Assembly (NCBI GenBank): GCA_021797415.1
Contig: JAJZZT010000053.1
Location: forward strand, 1-8,198
Length of the DNA: 8,198 bases
DNA from: Bacillota bacterium
GTDB taxonomy: Bacteria; Bacillota; Bacilli; Alicyclobacillales; SLC66
Direction: 5' to 3'
Part shown: piece by piece, positions 6,199 to 8,198 of the stretch
How positions within the stretch are numbered: position 1 is the stretch's first letter
Layout: every line of letters starts with the position of its first letter
Position numbers and translations under genes: made by a program
Notes under the pieces: generated by a model
What the model was told of the DNA's origin: nothing
What the model saw: only the letters and a program-made list of their open reading frames with translations
The model's database searches: none

Positions 6199-7311
6199 TC
6201 AGGTGGTCCGCCTGTAAAAGGGCGCTTTGACAAACTGCGCCGGGATGCGGCGCCCGCGCACATCGACAATCGCGCGCTCACCGGGCGAACCACGGCCCTG
6301 GTCCATCAGCGCGAGCCCGATTCCCTTCCCCAGCGTCGGACTCATGGTGCCGCTTGTCACGCGGCCGATCACGGCGTCATCGGTTGACGTCCCGTCCGCG
6401 TGCACCGTGTGTCCTGCGCGAGGAACGCCGCGTTCCAACAGGGTGAAGCCGCGCAACTTCCGCAGCAGACCGCCGTCGGCCTGCTGTTTCAGGGCCTCAC
6501 GGCCGCAGAAATCTCCCTTTTCCCACTTGACGAACGATTGCAGCCCCGCCTCAAGCGGCGTGATGTCGTCCGCCAGTTCATGTCCGTACAGCGGCAGTCT
6601 CGCCTCAAGGCGCAACGTATCGCGCGCCCCGAGTCCCGCAGGCACGAGACCTTTCGCCGCGCCAGCCGCGAGCAGCCCGGCAAAGACCGTTTCGGCGCAA
6701 TCCGGCCGCATGTACAATTCAAAGCCATCCTCCCCTGTGTACCCGGTGCGCGACACCAGACAAGGACATCCGCAGACGGACACATCCTGGACAAAGCCGT
6801 AGTACGGCAACTCCGCGCCGCAGACGCCCGCAACATCGTCTAAAATAGCGGCCGCAAGCGGACCCTGAAGCGCCAGTTGCGCGTACTGCACCGAGCGGTC
6901 GACCACCGTCGCGCCCCGCGCATGCCGCTGGAACCAGGCGAGATCCTTCTCAATGTTGCCCGCGTTCACCACGACCAGATAGCGATGGTCCGCAAGGCGG
7001 TAGACGATGACATCGTCCACCGTGCCGCCGTTCTCATGGCACACAGGGCTGTACATGGCGCGCCCGACGGGCAGGCGGGACACGTCGTTGGTCAGCAGCC
7101 ACTGCAGCGCGGCGAAAGCGTGTGCGCCACTGACCTCGATTTCGCCCATGTGCGACACGTCAAACAGCCCCGCCTTTTCGCGCACTGCGGCGTGTTCTGC
7201 GAGAATGCCCGAAAATTGGACGGGCATCAGCCAGCCGTTGAAATCGACCGTCCGTCCGCCGTAACGGGCGTAGAGCGGGAAAAGCGGCGTGCGGCGAAGG
7301 GATGCCGACAT
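6199..7311 (-). CDS. gcvT: Aminomethyltransferase, glycine cleavage T-protein
   Basis: Transfers the one-carbon unit from aminomethyl-lipoyl H-protein to tetrahydrofolate, releasing ammonia and 5,10-methylene-THF. The 370-residue product shows family blocks in order: DFNGWLMPVQFSG (23-35), GLFDVSHMGE (48-57), GGTVDDVIVYR (95-105, with the catalytic-region aspartates), NAGNIEKD (116-123), SRTGYTGEDGFELY (187-200) and GLGARDTLRLEARLPLYGHEL (227-247). The C-terminal domain contains GRVTSGTMSPTLGKGIGLAL. The frame extends upstream to 7359, but the ATG at 7311 is the start. It gives the usual N-terminus, and GAGGAGGA at 7321-7328 lies 9 bases upstream. It is the first gene after the glycine riboswitch and terminator, so it is presumably induced by glycine. 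Confidence 0.97.
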   Translation of the reverse strand: MSASLRRTPLFPLYARYGGRTVDFNGWLMPVQFSGILAEHAAVREKAGLFDVSHMGEIEVSGAHAFAALQWLLTNDVSRLPVGRAMYSPVCHENGGTVDDVIVYRLADHRYLVVVNAGNIEKDLAWFQRHARGATVVDRSVQYAQLALQGPLAAAILDDVAGVCGAELPYYGFVQDVSVCGCPCLVSRTGYTGEDGFELYMRPDCAETVFAGLLAAGAAKGLVPAGLGARDTLRLEARLPLYGHELADDITPLEAGLQSFVKWEKGDFCGREALKQQADGGLLRKLRGFTLLERGVPRAGHTVHADGTSTDDAVIGRVTSGTMSPTLGKGIGLALMDQGRGSPGERAIVDVRGRRIPAQFVKAPFYRRTT

Positions 7312-7360
7312 GTTCCTGACTCCTCCTCGTATTTCTGACCCTTTTGGCACAAACCACAAA

Positions 7361-7383
7361 GAGGTTGTTCAAAAAGTGGGCAG
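7361..7383 (+). repeat. Solo copy of the MITE terminal repeat between the riboswitch terminator and gcvT
   Basis: Begins GAGGTTGTTCAAAAAGTGGG. It matches the MITE right end at 22 of 23 positions and the left end at 21 of 23. No partner end is found nearby. Beyond it, after about 22 bases, comes GGAGACCTGGGAT (7406-7418), resembling GGGACATGGGAT at the equivalent distance in the complete element. It therefore looks like the left half of a related copy. Confidence 0.75.
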
Positions 7384-7388
7384 AGCAC

Positions 7389-7467
7389 AAAAAAGAGGAT
7401 ACCTCGGAGACCTGGGATAAAATCCAAAAACCGATCCGTCCCGTGTCTCCCGCCTGGTATCCCCTCT
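7389..7467 (-). terminator. Intrinsic terminator of the gcvT leader (riboswitch expression platform)
   Basis: On the minus strand the 5' arm is AGAGGGGATACC (7467-7456) plus GGGAGAC (about 7451-7445). The 3' arm is GTCTCC (7411-7406) and GGTATCCTC (7403-7395), followed directly by six T (7394-7389). The arm starts within the last pairing element of aptamer II, so glycine binding and terminator formation should exclude each other. This gives transcription of gcvT when glycine is present. Confidence 0.85.
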
Positions 7468-7664
7468 GTCCCGTTACCTGAGAGTTGCCCCACGGACCGA
7501 TAATCGACCGTGGCTTTCCCCTTTGGTGGCTATTCCCAGAAGCGAAATAGCGCTCTCCAGAGTCGCGTCACATTGCGGTACAGCTTGCCTGAGAGATTCT
7601 CCGGGACCGGCCTCCCGGATTGCTCCTTCGGCGGCGGTTTCACCCGCTCTCTCCCGCAATCCTC
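7461..7664 (-). promoter_or_regulatory. Tandem glycine riboswitch (two aptamers) upstream of gcvT
   Basis: Read on the minus strand. Aptamer I starts with ATTGCGGGAGAG (7660-7649), has CCGCCGAAGGAGCAATCC, then GAATCTCTCAGGCAA, and closes with CCGCAAT (7578-7572), which pairs with ATTGCGG. A short linker GACGCGACTCTGGAGAG, typical of the Bacillus gcvT riboswitch, leads to aptamer II, with CCACCAAAGGGGAAAG, then CAACTCTCAGGTAACGG and GGACAGAGGGG (to 7461). The order and boxes match the known glycine class. CTCTG (7562-7558) can pair with CAGAG (7468-7464) as the aptamer II P1. Known tandem glycine switches in front of gcvT activate expression, and the overlap with the terminator arm supports that here. 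Confidence 0.95.
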
Positions 7665-7742
7665 ATCCGCTTGTTCCGTTGTCAAACCGCGCGCCTAGGC
7701 ACATGTGTAAAGTCCGATAAGCAGGCGATCATTCCTCAACAC

Positions 7743-7771
7743 AGTATACATGGAATTCCGCCTTATCGCCA
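7743..7771 (-). promoter_or_regulatory. Possible sigma-A promoter for the gcvT leader
   Basis: On the minus strand TATACT (7748-7743) matches the -10 consensus at five of six positions. TGGCGA (7771-7766), 17 bases upstream, is a weak -35 (three of six). Transcription would start near 7736, about 70 bases before aptamer I. A TTGACA at 7685-7680 is a perfect -35 but has no usable -10 at the right distance. The TATAC core is palindromic, so it could also serve the divergent helicase gene. Confidence 0.25.
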
Positions 7772-7814
7772 CTCGCATAAACGGACATACTGCAGATGGG
7801 AGGTTTCGCCAAAC

Positions 7815-8198
7815 ATGTACCGTTACGAGATCAGTCACGATCTGCAGGACAACCTCGTTTCCCGCGGAGGAATGCCGGCGGGCAAATGGTCCATGTTCCG
7901 GCTCGCCTATGAGGCGGAACAGGAATCTCTCTCCCTGTCGTTTGACGGATTGACCTGTCTCTCACTGCTGCCCAACCTGGTCCCGTTTGAACACCAGATC
8001 GCCACAGCCACCCGTGCGATCAACGATCTGCGCGGTCGCGCGCTGCTTGCCGACGAGGTTGGACTCGGAAAGACCATTGAGGCGGGGCTCATCCTCAAGG
8101 AGTACATGGTGCGGGGGTTGGTCAAGAAAGCGCTCGTGCTTGTTCCCGCATCGCTTGTGCTGCAATGGACGCGAGAACTGAACGAGACGTTCGGCATC
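7815..8198 (+). CDS. SNF2-family ATP-dependent helicase, N-terminal part (YqhH-like)
   Basis: The frame is open from the ATG at 7815 to the window edge (128 codons, no stop). GGGAGG at 7798-7803 lies 11 bases upstream. After a roughly 50-residue N-terminal stretch come helicase motifs: a Q-like motif NLVPFEHQIATATRAI (54-69), Walker A ADEVGLGKT (79-87) followed by IEAGLILKEYM, and motif Ia ALVLVPASLVLQW (106-118). This is the RapA/SNF2 type found divergent from gcvT in Bacillus (YqhH). The family remodels or translocates on nucleic acid using ATP; the substrate of YqhH-like members is not known. The DEAH box and C-terminal lobe lie outside the window. It diverges from gcvT with a 503-bp gap. 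Confidence 0.93.
   Translation, partial: MYRYEISHDLQDNLVSRGGMPAGKWSMFRLAYEAEQESLSLSFDGLTCLSLLPNLVPFEHQIATATRAINDLRGRALLADEVGLGKTIEAGLILKEYMVRGLVKKALVLVPASLVLQWTRELNETFGI

Noticed and set aside
7656..7685. TTGACA at 7685-7680 (minus) as the gcvT -35 box
   Set aside because: The position 17 bases on reads GGATTG, not a -10, and lies in the first aptamer stem, which would leave the riboswitch untranscribed.

Overview
The window is a GC-rich stretch from an endospore-former-like member of the Firmicutes (Bacillales). Gene content and order resemble the yqhH / gcvT-gcvPA-gcvPB / yqhS (aroQ) / yqhT / efp neighbourhood of Bacillus subtilis, but the high GC points to something nearer the Alicyclobacillaceae than to Bacillus itself. 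The genus is inference. In B. subtilis a block of genes (yqhL to yqhR) lies between gcvPB and aroQ. Here that block is absent and gcvPB is about 80 bases from aroQ.

Layout, left to right. (1) 1-426: the 3' end of an unidentified plus-strand gene, disrupted at its last codons by a 204-bp MITE-like element (91-294) with 23-bp inverted ends and a 5-bp target duplication (TAAAA). It is followed by a tiny plus-strand ORF for a one-helix membrane peptide. (2) 434-750: a non-coding block of GC-rich repeats, including three tandem 57-bp units and a 19-bp inverted repeat, ending at the efp stop codon. (3) 752-6199: five minus-strand genes read right to left: gcvPA, gcvPB (overlapping as GTGA), aroQ, a Xaa-Pro-type M24 peptidase and efp. 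(4) 5872-6198: a 327-bp spacer between gcvT and gcvPA that holds a second cluster of the same repeat family and a 16-bp perfect hairpin. (5) gcvT on the minus strand. (6) 7312-7814: a divergent control region with a tandem glycine riboswitch and an intrinsic terminator reading into gcvT, plus a solo copy of the MITE end. (7) From 7815: the first 128 codons of a SNF2-family helicase (YqhH-like) on the plus strand, running off the window.

How the genes work together: gcvT, gcvPA and gcvPB encode the T-protein and the two P-protein subunits of the glycine cleavage system. Their switch is a glycine-sensing leader in which the last pairing element of aptamer II overlaps the 5' arm of the terminator, which fits induction by glycine. 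AroQ (shikimate pathway), the peptidase and EF-P form a conserved housekeeping tail.

The unusual content is the repeat ecology: one MITE-like family appears both as a whole insertion and as a half-copy fused to the riboswitch terminator, and a second 56/57-bp repeat family occurs at two sites. No complete novel enzymatic system was seen.
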